Shown piece by piece: positions 36,932-45,322 of a DNA stretch of 64,000 nt. The notes under the pieces were generated by a model, which worked only from the letters and a program-made list of their open reading frames with translations, made no database searches and was not told the origin of the DNA. Position numbers and translations under genes: made by a program. The DNA lies in assembly GCA_025458025.1 (NCBI GenBank), contig JALOTF010000001.1, positions 1 through 64,000 on the forward strand, read 5' to 3'. How positions within the stretch are numbered: position 1 is the first letter of the stretch; each line of letters opens with the position of its first letter. The stretch is from Beijerinckiaceae bacterium (lineage in GTDB: Bacteria; Pseudomonadota; Alphaproteobacteria; Rhizobiales; Beijerinckiaceae).

Positions 36932-38464
36932 ATGACTGTTTCCAATTCCATGTTCCCCTTCTCCAGCGGCACCATCAAGACCCAGCAATATGCGCGTCTG
37001 CTGTTGCAGATGCGCGGCCAGATGGACGATCTCCAGCTCCAGATCGCGAGCGGGAAGAAATCCCAGACCTTCGGTGGCCTCGGCGACATGCGGGTTAGCT
37101 CTCTCACGTTCCGGAACCAGACCGGCGTGAACGATGGCTACTCGAGCGTGCTCGAAATGACCGATATCCGCCTCAAGATCATGGACCAGAGCACCAACGA
37201 GTTGCGCACGCTGGTCGATGGCGCCCGCGCCTCCATGCTCCAGACGCGCGGTACCGGCGGTTTTCCGGAAATCACCGCCTCGGTGAAGCAGGTTCAGGCG
37301 CAGTTCGAGCAGATGGTCACCTCGCTCAACGCGCAGCATGAAGGCCTGTTCCTCTATTCCGGTCGCACCCGCGACACGCGCCCCGTGGTGGATGCCAACA
37401 CGATCATGTGGGGCGATGGCACCAATGCCGGCCTGCGGCAGGTGATTGACGAGCGCCGCCAGGCGGATCTCGGCGTCACCGGGCTTGGTCGCATGGTCAC
37501 GAACCTCGTCGGCAGCAACGTGACGCTGGCAGAGGATGCCGTGGGCAACCCGTTCGGCATCAAGCTCGTGGCTGGTTCGGTGGGCGGTGGCATGTCGAAC
37601 GTCACGGTCACCGGCCCGGCTGGCGCGCCGATGACCATTGGCTTCAATTTCACGGGCTTGCCGCTTGCGGGTGAGCGCATCAGCTTCTCGGTGACGCTGC
37701 CGGATGGCAAGACGGTCAATCTCGGCTTTGCGGCTGATCAGGCTGGCACCTCTGATGATACTGTCTTCGCCATTGGCGCAACGGCCGCAGCGACGGCTGC
37801 GAACCTTCAGGCCGCGATCAACTCGCGACTGACGGATATCGGCCAGGGTGAACTGCGTGCAGCCTCTGGCCTTATGGCAGCCCGTCAGTTCTTTGATGGC
37901 TCGGTGAACAACCCGCCGCAGCGTGTGGCCGGCCCGCCCTTCAACACCTCTGTTGCCTATGCGCCTGTGGGCACCCGGCCGACGGTGATCTGGTATCGGG
38001 GCGACGACGATGCGCTCGTCAATGCCCGCGATACCCAGCGTGCGGAAATCGATACCGGCACCACCATCAGCCTCGGCGCGCGCGCCAGCGAAACCGCGCT
38101 CAAGGATTCCATGGTGGCGCTTGGCCTGTTCCTAGCGGAGGATTATCCGCCGGGCCTCGCTTCGACACAGGACCGCTATGACGCTGCCTCGGGCCGCGCC
38201 ATCGAGGTGATGAACTCGACCGGCGGGCCGAATGCCATCCTCGAGATGAACGGTGATTTCGGCCGCGCCGGCGCGCAGGTGCGGACGACCAAGACGCGGC
38301 AGGAAGACCGCAAGGTGTTTCTCAGCTCCGTGCTCGCGGGCATCGAAAACACCAACAAGGAAGAGGCGATCCTGCAACTGACCTCGCTGCAGACGACGCT
38401 GGAGGCGAGCTACACCGTGACCTCACGGCTCTCGCAGCTCTCGCTGGTGAACTTCCTGCGCTGA
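36932..38464 (+). CDS. flgL: Flagellar hook-associated protein 3 (FlgL)
   Basis: The second hook-filament junction protein, 510 residues, flagellin-like. The N-terminal coil contains YARLLLQMRGQMDDLQLQIASGKKSQTFGGLG and the C-terminal coil IENTNKEEAILQLTSLQTTLEASYTVTSRLSQLSLVNFLR. It is long for FlgL (often 300-400 residues) because of an expanded middle (about residues 150-380). It is the last gene of the hook operon, followed by an intrinsic terminator at 38491-38515. Confidence 0.9.
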   Translation: MTVSNSMFPFSSGTIKTQQYARLLLQMRGQMDDLQLQIASGKKSQTFGGLGDMRVSSLTFRNQTGVNDGYSSVLEMTDIRLKIMDQSTNELRTLVDGARASMLQTRGTGGFPEITASVKQVQAQFEQMVTSLNAQHEGLFLYSGRTRDTRPVVDANTIMWGDGTNAGLRQVIDERRQADLGVTGLGRMVTNLVGSNVTLAEDAVGNPFGIKLVAGSVGGGMSNVTVTGPAGAPMTIGFNFTGLPLAGERISFSVTLPDGKTVNLGFAADQAGTSDDTVFAIGATAAATAANLQAAINSRLTDIGQGELRAASGLMAARQFFDGSVNNPPQRVAGPPFNTSVAYAPVGTRPTVIWYRGDDDALVNARDTQRAEIDTGTTISLGARASETALKDSMVALGLFLAEDYPPGLASTQDRYDAASGRAIEVMNSTGGPNAILEMNGDFGRAGAQVRTTKTRQEDRKVFLSSVLAGIENTNKEEAILQLTSLQTTLEASYTVTSRLSQLSLVNFLR

Positions 38465-38490
38465 TCGCGGGCTGATCAGGTTCTGACAGA

Positions 38491-38515
38491 AAGGCGCCTC
38501 CGGGCGCCTTTTTTT
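38491..38515 (+). terminator. Intrinsic terminator after flgL
   Basis: Stem AAGGCGCC/GGCGCCTT (38491-38498 and 38503-38510) with the loop TCCG, running into a T tract to 38515 on the plus strand. Confidence 0.9.
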
Positions 38516-38586
38516 GCTGGCTCGCGGGTTGCGCCTTCTGCCTTGGCTTCCCGTGCGCCTCGGCCTGCCATGCGCGCGAAGGCGCA

Positions 38587-38613
38587 TGAAAAACGCCCCG
38601 GAAACGGGGCGTT
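38587..38613 (-). terminator. Intrinsic terminator after flaF (minus strand)
   Basis: Stem AACGCCCCG/CGGGGCGTT (38592-38600 and 38605-38613) with a four-base loop. On the minus strand it is followed by TTTTTC. It ends the flbT-flaF unit back to back with the flgL terminator. Confidence 0.8.
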
Positions 38614-38658
38614 GTGACATATCATGGAAGGGAAGTGGGGTAGCGCCCCGATCCGGGC

Positions 38659-39084
38659 TCAGCTGGCTGCGGCAACCGCTTCCGACGCGCGCGTCCCATT
38701 GGCCGTGTGGAGATCCGAGCCTTCGCGGCCGCGCAGGCCTGCCGCGATATGCTGGTTGATCTCGATCATCAGGTCGAGCTTCTGCGGATCAGGCTCGAAC
38801 AGCATGCGCATGCACTGGTTGATCACGAACCGGCACAGGCCAATCATGTTGGTGCGCATTTCGGCGGGCATGGGGCTCTGAGGATCGGTCGCCGCATCGA
38901 GGAAGATAGTCCACACCTGACGGTTGTGAGTCAGCGGGTCTTCCATCGTCGCGATGGTCGGCTCCCAGTTCTCCTTCAACCATTGCAGCTTGCTCGCCGC
39001 CTTGAGGAGCGCACGGGCCTCAAGCTCGCGCTGACTGAGCGCGAGTGTCTGTGTCTTGTTGTACGCTTGAATCGCGGGCTGCAT
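38659..39084 (-). CDS. flaF: Flagellar biosynthesis regulator FlaF
   Basis: An alphaproteobacterial flagellin-assembly protein, 141 residues. It shows QAYNKTQTLALSQRELEARALLKAASKLQ and LWTIF-like WTIFLDAATDP, followed by RFVINQCMRMLFEPDPQKL, the FlaF pattern. In Caulobacter, FlaF promotes flagellin translation and secretion in balance with FlbT. The start ATG at 39082-39084 lies inside the 3' end of flbT (65-bp overlap in another frame). A C-terminal tail (about residues 120-141) is alanine-rich and probably disordered. Confidence 0.92.
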   Translation of the reverse strand: MQPAIQAYNKTQTLALSQRELEARALLKAASKLQWLKENWEPTIATMEDPLTHNRQVWTIFLDAATDPQSPMPAEMRTNMIGLCRFVINQCMRMLFEPDPQKLDLMIEINQHIAAGLRGREGSDLHTANGTRASEAVAAAS

Positions 39085-39460
39085 GCTCGAACAGTTTCCT
39101 CTCATACGCCAGAAGCTGTTTCGCTTCCTTGAGGGCTTTATAGAACTCGCCGTCCAAAATATGGTTGTGAATGTTCATCAGTAGTTTCGTGGAGCTGGGA
39201 ACAGCTTTCTGAAAATCTGTGACGAACTTGTTGTAGAGACCGATATTTTCAGAAACCTTCCCGTCGATATACATCAACTGGATGGTCATATAGATCAACT
39301 TCGCCGGAGTGTCCGCCGACTTCGGGCTGAGAATGTCCTTCTCGCGCAGGATCGGCGCATTCCCCTCGATGATGAGGCTCGTGCGCTGGTCGCAGTTTCG
39401 GACAACTGCGGTGCCGATGATGATGCGTTCGTTGGGCTTCAGCTCAACTTTCAGGGCCAC
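39020..39460 (-). CDS. flbT: Flagellin mRNA-binding repressor FlbT
   Basis: A post-transcriptional regulator that binds the 5' region of flagellin mRNA in Caulobacter and promotes its decay until the hook is finished. The protein is 146 residues and starts with GTG at 39458-39460, preceded by a strong AAGGAGG. The core ALKVELKPNERIIIGTAVVRN and VSENIGLYNKFVTDFQKAVPS match FlbT. It overlaps flaF, its usual partner, and lies near the two flagellin genes it would control. Confidence 0.93.
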   Translation of the reverse strand: MALKVELKPNERIIIGTAVVRNCDQRTSLIIEGNAPILREKDILSPKSADTPAKLIYMTIQLMYIDGKVSENIGLYNKFVTDFQKAVPSSTKLLMNIHNHILDGEFYKALKEAKQLLAYERKLFEHAARDSSVQQDTDTRAQSARA

Positions 39461-39604
39461 GTTCGGCCTCCTTCGTGCGAGAGAACTTCACCACAGCGGT
39501 GTAAACAACTCGTTGTAGACGATTTTGATTCTCGCTGAATCGTGCGTTTTTTGCAACCCAAAGTAGCATATTTCTTTGAGGCTGCCTCAAGGGCTGCAGT
39601 GGCT

Positions 39605-40384
39605 TCAACCCACGCGTTTCAGGAAGCCATCGGCTGCAACCGTGACCATCAGCTTGCCTTCCACGGCCTTGTCGATCACGAATTCCGGGTGGCTCCTCAG
39701 GTATTCGTGGAGTGCGGTTTTCGGGTTGTCGCCCGGCGACCAGGGACGGTCCGGGAAGAGGTCGGCCGGCATGTCTTCCACGAAGCTGTCGAACACCACG
39801 CAATAGCTGCCCTTTGTCACCATGGGGGCATAGGCCTCCAGCTCGGCGAGCACATGGGCGTGGGTATGCATGGAATCGAGGAAGACCAGCACGGTCTTGT
39901 GGCCCTTCGCGGCCTCCTTTACCTTCGCAACCGTCTCGGCAGCGACGCTGGAGCCTTCCACGAGATGCAGCAGCGGGCGCAGGGGATGCGCATCGAGCGC
40001 CGCGCGGTTATGCGGACGGATGTCGATGTCGATGCCGATCACCTTGCGCTGGCTGGCGCGCGGATCGAGTGTCTTTCCGGCGGCCATGGCGTCGCAATAA
40101 TCGAGCATGGCGAGCAGGCTGGCCGAGAGGATCAGCGAGCCGCCATGGGCAATGCCGGTTTCGATCACGAGATCCGGCTTCACCTGCCAGATCAGCTCCT
40201 GCACGGCCCACATATCCTGCGGATATTGGATGATCGGGCGACCGAGCCAATCGAAATTGTAGACGTATTTCTTGCGCATCGAGGCTTCGAGCCAGCGTTG
40301 CGATAGCGCACGGAACTCCGCGTCTTTCGCGTAGGCCTCGAGATGCTGGCGGCGTTCCTCGGCAAAGGCGGCGATCGGATCCAT
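39605..40384 (-). CDS. CmcI-like methyltransferase/hydroxylase family protein
   Basis: A 259-residue protein of the cephalosporin hydroxylase (CmcI) family, which has a SAM-methyltransferase fold. It shows DLVIETGIAHGGSLILSA (the glycine-rich SAM loop), VIGIDIDIRPHNRAAL, and a strand with a metal-type Asp, VLVFLDSMHTHAHV. Homologues in surface-polysaccharide clusters act as sugar O-methyltransferases. As the last gene of the sugar operon, 11 bp after the reductase gene, it would finish the flagellar glycan by O-methylation; this role is inferred. Confidence 0.75.
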   Translation of the reverse strand: MDPIAAFAEERRQHLEAYAKDAEFRALSQRWLEASMRKKYVYNFDWLGRPIIQYPQDMWAVQELIWQVKPDLVIETGIAHGGSLILSASLLAMLDYCDAMAAGKTLDPRASQRKVIGIDIDIRPHNRAALDAHPLRPLLHLVEGSSVAAETVAKVKEAAKGHKTVLVFLDSMHTHAHVLAELEAYAPMVTKGSYCVVFDSFVEDMPADLFPDRPWSPGDNPKTALHEYLRSHPEFVIDKAVEGKLMVTVAADGFLKRVG

Positions 40385-40395
40385 GGGAATCTCCT

Positions 40396-41232
40396 TCAGG
40401 CGGATTTCTGGGTGCGGGACGGAGCCCGACGAAAATCAGGGAAAATGCTCTCGACGGCCCCGCGCGGGGCGGCGCCGAATTCGGTGCGGATGCGGGTGAT
40501 GTCGATGGGCGGAAACAGGATCAGCGGCGCGTTCGGCTCCACGCTCACGCGGGCGCCCGTGGCTGCCGTGATGGCCTCGATCCATTCGGAATGCGCGGTG
40601 CGCATGCCGCTCGCGACATTGTAGATGCCCCTTGTTGGGCCTTTCGCCAGGGCGGTCAGCACGGACACGGCATCGTCGATGTGGATGTAATCCTTCGCGG
40701 ATTCCAGTGCGGAACGCAGGTGGATCTGCCCGCTTTTCGCGTCGCGCATCAGCGAAGGCAGAAAGTTCTCGCTATCCTCATCCGCGCCGCCGACGACATT
40801 TGACAAACGCGCGACGCAGGCCCGGCCCCGGCTGCCATGCAGGCACAGGCTTTCGCCCATGAGCTTCGAGAGGTTGTAGAGATCCGAGCCCGAATGCGGA
40901 TCGACCATCAGCGCGTGATCCTCCCGCGCGGGCGTGTCGGCCGCATCCGCCGCGCCATAGACGCGGGTGGAGGACAGATAGACCAGCCGCTCGAAACGCG
41001 CTTCCGCCAGCACGCGCCGCAAAACGGTGACATGTGCCTCGATCGTTTCCAACGGGCGCGTGCGGAAATCGGCGGTGACGCCGATGCAATAGATCACTCG
41101 GCCGAGATCTTCGCGCCAGATCGCGTCGTCCCCGCGCTGAGGCGCGAACACATCCTCACCGGCGGCACGCAGATGCGCGGCAAGCGCCCGCCCCACCGTT
41201 CCGCTCGCGCCGAGGATGGTGATGCGGCTCAT
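40396..41232 (-). CDS. NAD-dependent epimerase/dehydratase (probable nucleotide-sugar 4-ketoreductase)
   Basis: A short-chain reductase of the extended type, 278 residues. The Rossmann motif is ILGASGTVGRALA. The catalytic Tyr-Lys is in LYNLSKLMGE, with Ser/Thr in VYLSSTRVYG. Position after the C-methyltransferase and acyltransferase suggests it reduces the C4 keto group of the nucleotide sugar, the usual last ring step. ATG 41230-41232 overlaps the stop of the acyltransferase gene. The exact stereochemistry cannot be told. Confidence 0.8.
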   Translation of the reverse strand: MSRITILGASGTVGRALAAHLRAAGEDVFAPQRGDDAIWREDLGRVIYCIGVTADFRTRPLETIEAHVTVLRRVLAEARFERLVYLSSTRVYGAADAADTPAREDHALMVDPHSGSDLYNLSKLMGESLCLHGSRGRACVARLSNVVGGADEDSENFLPSLMRDAKSGQIHLRSALESAKDYIHIDDAVSVLTALAKGPTRGIYNVASGMRTAHSEWIEAITAATGARVSVEPNAPLILFPPIDITRIRTEFGAAPRGAVESIFPDFRRAPSRTQKSA

Positions 41233-41717
41233 GTGCGCTTGCCGATCGCTTTCGCGGGGTTGCCGGCATAGACCGTGTAGGCCTCGCATTCGCCCTTCAC
41301 GAGCGTGCCGGCGGCGATGACGCAGCCTTTCCGCAGGATTGCGCCATCGAGCAGCACGCAATTCGCGCCGATCCACACGTCATCCTCGATCACGATGCCG
41401 CCCTTGCCGGGCAGGAATCCCTGCTCACGGATGAGGCGCGAGGCATCCTTGTAGGCGTGGTTCACCGGCGCGAAAGTGCAGTTCGCGGCCACCGCTACCG
41501 AATTGCCGATGCGGATGCCCTGGCCCGTGTAGAGCACGCAGCCGGAATTGAGATAAACGTATTCGCCAACGATCAAATCACCCGAGCCACCCGCCGGCTT
41601 GATCTTCACGAAGCTGTCGACCACCGAATGCGCGCCGATCTCGATCCGCGTGCCGCGCGTCGAGTCCTCGATATCCGCGAGTTTGGAAACGCGCGCGGTG
41701 GGGTGGATGACAATCAT
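41229..41717 (-). CDS. Left-handed beta-helix (hexapeptide) acyltransferase
   Basis: A 162-residue trimeric acyltransferase built of hexapeptide turns (IEIGAHSVV, VVDSFVKI, IRIGNSVAVAANCTF, IVIEDDVWIGANCVLLDGA, CVIAAGTLVKG). NHAYKDA carries a histidine in the position of the catalytic base of related sugar O-acetyltransferases. It ends in YAGNPAKAIGKR, a classic tail of this family. It would O- or N-acylate the nucleotide sugar. ATGA overlaps join it to both neighbours. Confidence 0.82.
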   Translation of the reverse strand: MIVIHPTARVSKLADIEDSTRGTRIEIGAHSVVDSFVKIKPAGGSGDLIVGEYVYLNSGCVLYTGQGIRIGNSVAVAANCTFAPVNHAYKDASRLIREQGFLPGKGGIVIEDDVWIGANCVLLDGAILRKGCVIAAGTLVKGECEAYTVYAGNPAKAIGKRT

Positions 41718-42940
41718 GTCACCTCCAGCTTTGGCACCGCGACGACGAATTTGCCGCCCCAGGCGCGGATGCCTGCGAGCTGCTCCATCACTTCCGTGCG
41801 GATGTTCCAGGGGAGGATCAGCACGAGATCGGGCTTATCCGCCCAGAGATGTGCCTCCGCCACGATGGGAATGCGGCTGCCGGGCATGAAGCGGCCCTGT
41901 TTCGCGGCGGCACGATCGACCACATAGGGCACGAGATCGGGGCGAATGCCCGCGAAGTTCATCAGGGTGTTGCCCTTGGCTGCCGCGCCATAGGCGCCAA
42001 CGCGCAGGCCCTTCTTCTTCGCATCGATCAGGAAGGCGACGATGTCGTCCTTCACCTGCTCGGCCTGCCGCTGGAAGGGCGAGTAATATTCGAGGCGCTT
42101 CATGCCACCGGCCTGCTCGCGCGCGAGCATCGTGCCGACCGCTTCGGTCACCAGGTGCTCACCCGTATCGCTGCGCTGCGCGAAGACGCGCAGGCTGCCG
42201 CCATGCGTCGGGATTTCCTCGACATCGAACACGGTGAGCCCGTTCGCGGCGAAGATGCGATGCACTGCCGTGAGCGAGAGATAGGAATAATGCTCGTGAT
42301 AGACCGTATCGAACTGGTTCAAAGCCACGAGGTTCAACAGGTGCGGGAATTCAAAGGTTGAAACGCCCTGCGGTTTCAGAAGCTTCGCAAAGCCGCCGAC
42401 GAAATCGTTGATATCCGGCACATGCGCGAGCACGTTGTTCGCGGCCGTGAGATCCGCCGCCTTGCCCTCGCGCGAGAGTTTTTCTCCCAACGCCACACCG
42501 AAGAATTCCTCGATGATCGCGATGCCCTTTGCGCGCGCGGCCTGTGCGGTGCTGCGCGTCGGCTCGATGCCGGTGCAGGGAATGCCTGCCGCCTTCACAT
42601 ATTGCAGGAGATAGCCATCATTCGCGGCGATCTCCACGATATGGCTCTGGGGGCCGAGGCTGAAGCGCGTGCGCATCGCCTCGACATAGCCTTGCGAATG
42701 CTTCAGCCAGCTCGAGGAGGTGGAGCTGAAATAGGCGTATTCCTCGGTAAACAGCGCCTCGCGACCGGCATAATCCTCGGTCTGCACCAGCCAGCAGCCA
42801 TCGCACACCATTACGCGCAGCGGAAACCAAGTCTCCGGCGCCTTCAGGGCGTCGGCCGTGAGATAGGCGTTCGAGGGCGGGGACGCGCCGAGATCAAGGA
42901 AGGTGTGACGGAGCGGCGTGCCGCAATGCCGGCATTTCAC
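41714..42940 (-). CDS. SAM-dependent sugar C-methyltransferase
   Basis: A 408-residue C-methyltransferase of the TylCIII/NovU type, which adds a methyl branch to a 4-keto-6-deoxy nucleotide sugar. The N-terminal zinc-binding domain begins CRHCGTPLRHTFLDLG. The SAM domain shows IVEIAANDGYLLQYV and AANNVLAHVPDINDF. The C-terminal third includes GAYGAAAKGNTLMNFAG, the Rossmann-like tail of the family. It begins with GTG at 42938-42940, overlapping the epimerase stop. Which carbon is methylated is not determined; C3 is usual. Confidence 0.85.
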   Translation of the reverse strand: MKCRHCGTPLRHTFLDLGASPPSNAYLTADALKAPETWFPLRVMVCDGCWLVQTEDYAGREALFTEEYAYFSSTSSSWLKHSQGYVEAMRTRFSLGPQSHIVEIAANDGYLLQYVKAAGIPCTGIEPTRSTAQAARAKGIAIIEEFFGVALGEKLSREGKAADLTAANNVLAHVPDINDFVGGFAKLLKPQGVSTFEFPHLLNLVALNQFDTVYHEHYSYLSLTAVHRIFAANGLTVFDVEEIPTHGGSLRVFAQRSDTGEHLVTEAVGTMLAREQAGGMKRLEYYSPFQRQAEQVKDDIVAFLIDAKKKGLRVGAYGAAAKGNTLMNFAGIRPDLVPYVVDRAAAKQGRFMPGSRIPIVAEAHLWADKPDLVLILPWNIRTEVMEQLAGIRAWGGKFVVAVPKLEVT

Positions 42941-43497
42941 AGGATAATCCCCTTGAAGCTGTCGTCAATCATGGGATGGCCCTTGTCGCGCCCGGACATC
43001 ACCGAGACGGGCAGGGGCCAGGTGATCCCGAAAGCGGGATCGAGTGCATTCACCGCGCCTTCCGCCTCGGGCGCATAGGCAGCGGAGTGGCAGTAGAGAA
43101 TTTCGACATCATCGGTCAGCGCCTGAAAGCCATGCGCGAAGCCCTCGGGGATGAGCATCGCGCGGCCATTTTCGGCCGAGAGTGTTTCGGCGTGCCAGCG
43201 CTTGAAGCTGGGCGAGTTGGCGCGAAGATCCAGCGCGACATCGAGGATTTCGCCGCGGATGCAGGTCACCAGCTTCATCTCGGCATGCGGTGCGTGCTGG
43301 AAATGCATGCCGCGCAACGTGCCCTTGAGGGCCGAATAGGTGTGGTTGATGGCGGCAATCGGCTTCACCCAGCCCGCCTGTTTCAGCGTTTCCGCGCAGA
43401 AGAGCCGAGCGAGAAAGCCGCGTTCATCGCCGCGTTTCGCGCGATCCACGGCCATCAGGCCAGCCAGCGGCAAAGGGGAAACGGTGAGCGCGCTCAT
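42937..43497 (-). CDS. RmlC-like dTDP/CDP-sugar 3,5-epimerase
   Basis: A cupin-fold 4-keto-sugar epimerase, 186 residues, the normal RmlC length. It contains FLARLFCAETL, NHTYSALKGTLRGMHFQ with the catalytic histidine, MLIPEGFAHGFQAL, and ILYCHSAAYAPEAEGAVN with the acidic tyrosine region. RmlC acts on dTDP-4-keto-6-deoxyglucose; the CDP-sugar genes around it suggest a CDP-linked substrate here. It overlaps both neighbours by four bases. Confidence 0.85.
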   Translation of the reverse strand: MSALTVSPLPLAGLMAVDRAKRGDERGFLARLFCAETLKQAGWVKPIAAINHTYSALKGTLRGMHFQHAPHAEMKLVTCIRGEILDVALDLRANSPSFKRWHAETLSAENGRAMLIPEGFAHGFQALTDDVEILYCHSAAYAPEAEGAVNALDPAFGITWPLPVSVMSGRDKGHPMIDDSFKGIIL

Positions 43498-44558
43498 GCC
43501 GCCTCCGTGAAGGCCTGGATGTCGGCATCACAGAGCGCGAGCGCGGATTGCCCCTCGGCTTCGGCGCGATACCACGCCATGGTGCGCGACACGCTCTCCG
43601 CGATGCCCCAGCGCGGGAGAATGCCGAGTTTTGTGCGGGCCAAAGCCGTTTCGAGCGCGAGCCAGCCGGCCTCATGCGGGCCGGCGGTGCCATCGCCATA
43701 AATGACTTCCGCCTTGGGGAAGCTTTCGCGTGCGCGCTCGATCACGTCGCGGACGGTTGCAGCTTCCTGCGTATGCGGGCCGATATTGTAGGCGCCCGCG
43801 AGGCCCGCATCGCTGAAAAGCCGTTCCGCCAGAACGAGATAGGCATTCACCGGTTCGAGAACATGCTGCCAGGGGCGGATCGCCTGTGGGCGGCGGATTT
43901 CCAGCGGTTTTCCCGATAGCCATGCGCGCACGGCATCCGGAACAAGGCGATCCTCGGACCAGTCTCCACCGCCAATCACATTGCCGGCGCGGGCCGAGGC
44001 GATGGCCTTGCCCTCTGCCCGCAGGAAGCTGTCGCGATAGCTCGCGATGACGATCTCGCTCGCACCCTTGCTCGCGCTGTAGGGATCGTACCCGCCCAGC
44101 GCATCATCCTCGCGATAGGGGTAGGGGCGTTCGAGGTTGTGATAGACCTTGTCGGTGGTGACCATCACAATCGCGCGGGGCTCAGCCATGCCCCGCAGGG
44201 CATCCAGCAGATGCGCCGTGCCCATGATGTTTGTCGCGAAGGTTTCGACCGGCTCGCGATAGCTCGCACGCACCAGCGGCTGCGCGGCCATGTGGATCAC
44301 GATCTCGGGTTTCGCGGCCCGGATGAGTTGCGTGAAGGCCTCGCGCTCGCGGATATCACAGAGATGGCTTTCGATGAGCGTCGCGAGGCCCAGCTTCTGG
44401 AAGAGGCTCGGCGAGGTATTGGGTTCCAGCGCAATGCCGGTGACCTGTGCGCCCATGCGGGCGAGCCAGAGCGCCGCCCAACCGCCCTTGAAGCCGGTAT
44501 GGCCGGTGAGGAGAACGCGCTTGCCGCGCCAGAATTCTGGCGAGGCCGTGGCTACCAT
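43494..44558 (-). CDS. rfbG: CDP-glucose 4,6-dehydratase
   Basis: Converts CDP-glucose to CDP-4-keto-6-deoxyglucose, 354 residues. The NAD-binding motif is [21 protein letters not shown], the signature that separates CDP-glucose dehydratases from dTDP ones. The catalytic YSASK is in [12 protein letters not shown], and [18 protein letters not shown] is also typical. ATG 44556-44558 was chosen; an in-frame GTG lies at 44565-44567. Either start overlaps the 3' end of rfbF, so the pair is coupled. Confidence 0.9.
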   Translation of the reverse strand: MVATASPEFWRGKRVLLTGHTGFKGGWAALWLARMGAQVTGIALEPNTSPSLFQKLGLATLIESHLCDIREREAFTQLIRAAKPEIVIHMAAQPLVRASYREPVETFATNIMGTAHLLDALRGMAEPRAIVMVTTDKVYHNLERPYPYREDDALGGYDPYSASKGASEIVIASYRDSFLRAEGKAIASARAGNVIGGGDWSEDRLVPDAVRAWLSGKPLEIRRPQAIRPWQHVLEPVNAYLVLAERLFSDAGLAGAYNIGPHTQEAATVRDVIERARESFPKAEVIYGDGTAGPHEAGWLALETALARTKLGILPRWGIAESVSRTMAWYRAEAEGQSALALCDADIQAFTEAA

Positions 44559-45322
44559 TTTTTCCACGGCGCTTTGCCGGAGGCCCAGAGATCCTCGAGC
44601 AGGTTCTTTTCGCGCAGCGTGTCCATCGGCTGCCAGAAGCCGTCATGCTGGAAGGCGCGGAGTTCATCCTGCGCGGCCAGCGCGCGCATGGGTTCCTGTT
44701 CCCAGCTGATGGAATCGCCGTCGATCAGGTCGATAACCTTGGGCGAGAGCACGAAGAAGCCGCCATTGATCCAGCCGGCCTCGCCGCGCGGCTTCTCGAT
44801 GAAGCCGGTGACGCGATCGCCTTCGAGGCCCAGCGAGCCGAACCGGCCCGGCGGCAGCACGGCAGTCACGGTCGCCTTCTTGCCATGCGCCTTATGGAAT
44901 TCGATCGTGGCCGCGATATCTAGGCTCGATACGCCGTCGCCGTAGGTGAAGCAGAAGGCTTCCTCGTCGCGCAGGTAGCGCGCCACGCGCTTCAGGCGCC
45001 CGCCGGTCATCGTGTCCTCGCCGGTGTCGACGAGGGTCACGCGCCAGGGTTCGGCCTGCTCGCGATGTACTTCCATGCGGTTCTTGCCCATATCGAAGGT
45101 TACGTCCGACATGTGCAGGAAGTAGTTCTGGAAATATTCCTTGATGATGTAGCCCTTGTAGCCGCAACAGATCACGAATTCATTCACGCCCTGGGCGGAA
45201 TACATCTTCAGGATATGCCAGAGGATCGGTTTGCCACCGATCTCGATCATGGGCTTGGGGCGCAGATGCGTTTCCTCGGAAATGCGCGTGCCGAGGCCGC
45301 CGGCGAGGATGACCGCTTTCAT
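44552..45322 (-). CDS. rfbF: Glucose-1-phosphate cytidylyltransferase
   Basis: Makes CDP-glucose from glucose-1-phosphate and CTP, 256 residues, exactly the family length. The nucleotidyl-transfer loop is [19 protein letters not shown], followed by [30 protein letters not shown], and [12 protein letters not shown] with the metal aspartate. [19 protein letters not shown] closes the protein as in other RfbF enzymes. It supplies the first committed CDP-sugar of the operon and overlaps the glycosyltransferase gene by four bases. Confidence 0.93.
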   Translation of the reverse strand: MKAVILAGGLGTRISEETHLRPKPMIEIGGKPILWHILKMYSAQGVNEFVICCGYKGYIIKEYFQNYFLHMSDVTFDMGKNRMEVHREQAEPWRVTLVDTGEDTMTGGRLKRVARYLRDEEAFCFTYGDGVSSLDIAATIEFHKAHGKKATVTAVLPPGRFGSLGLEGDRVTGFIEKPRGEAGWINGGFFVLSPKVIDLIDGDSISWEQEPMRALAAQDELRAFQHDGFWQPMDTLREKNLLEDLWASGKAPWKKW

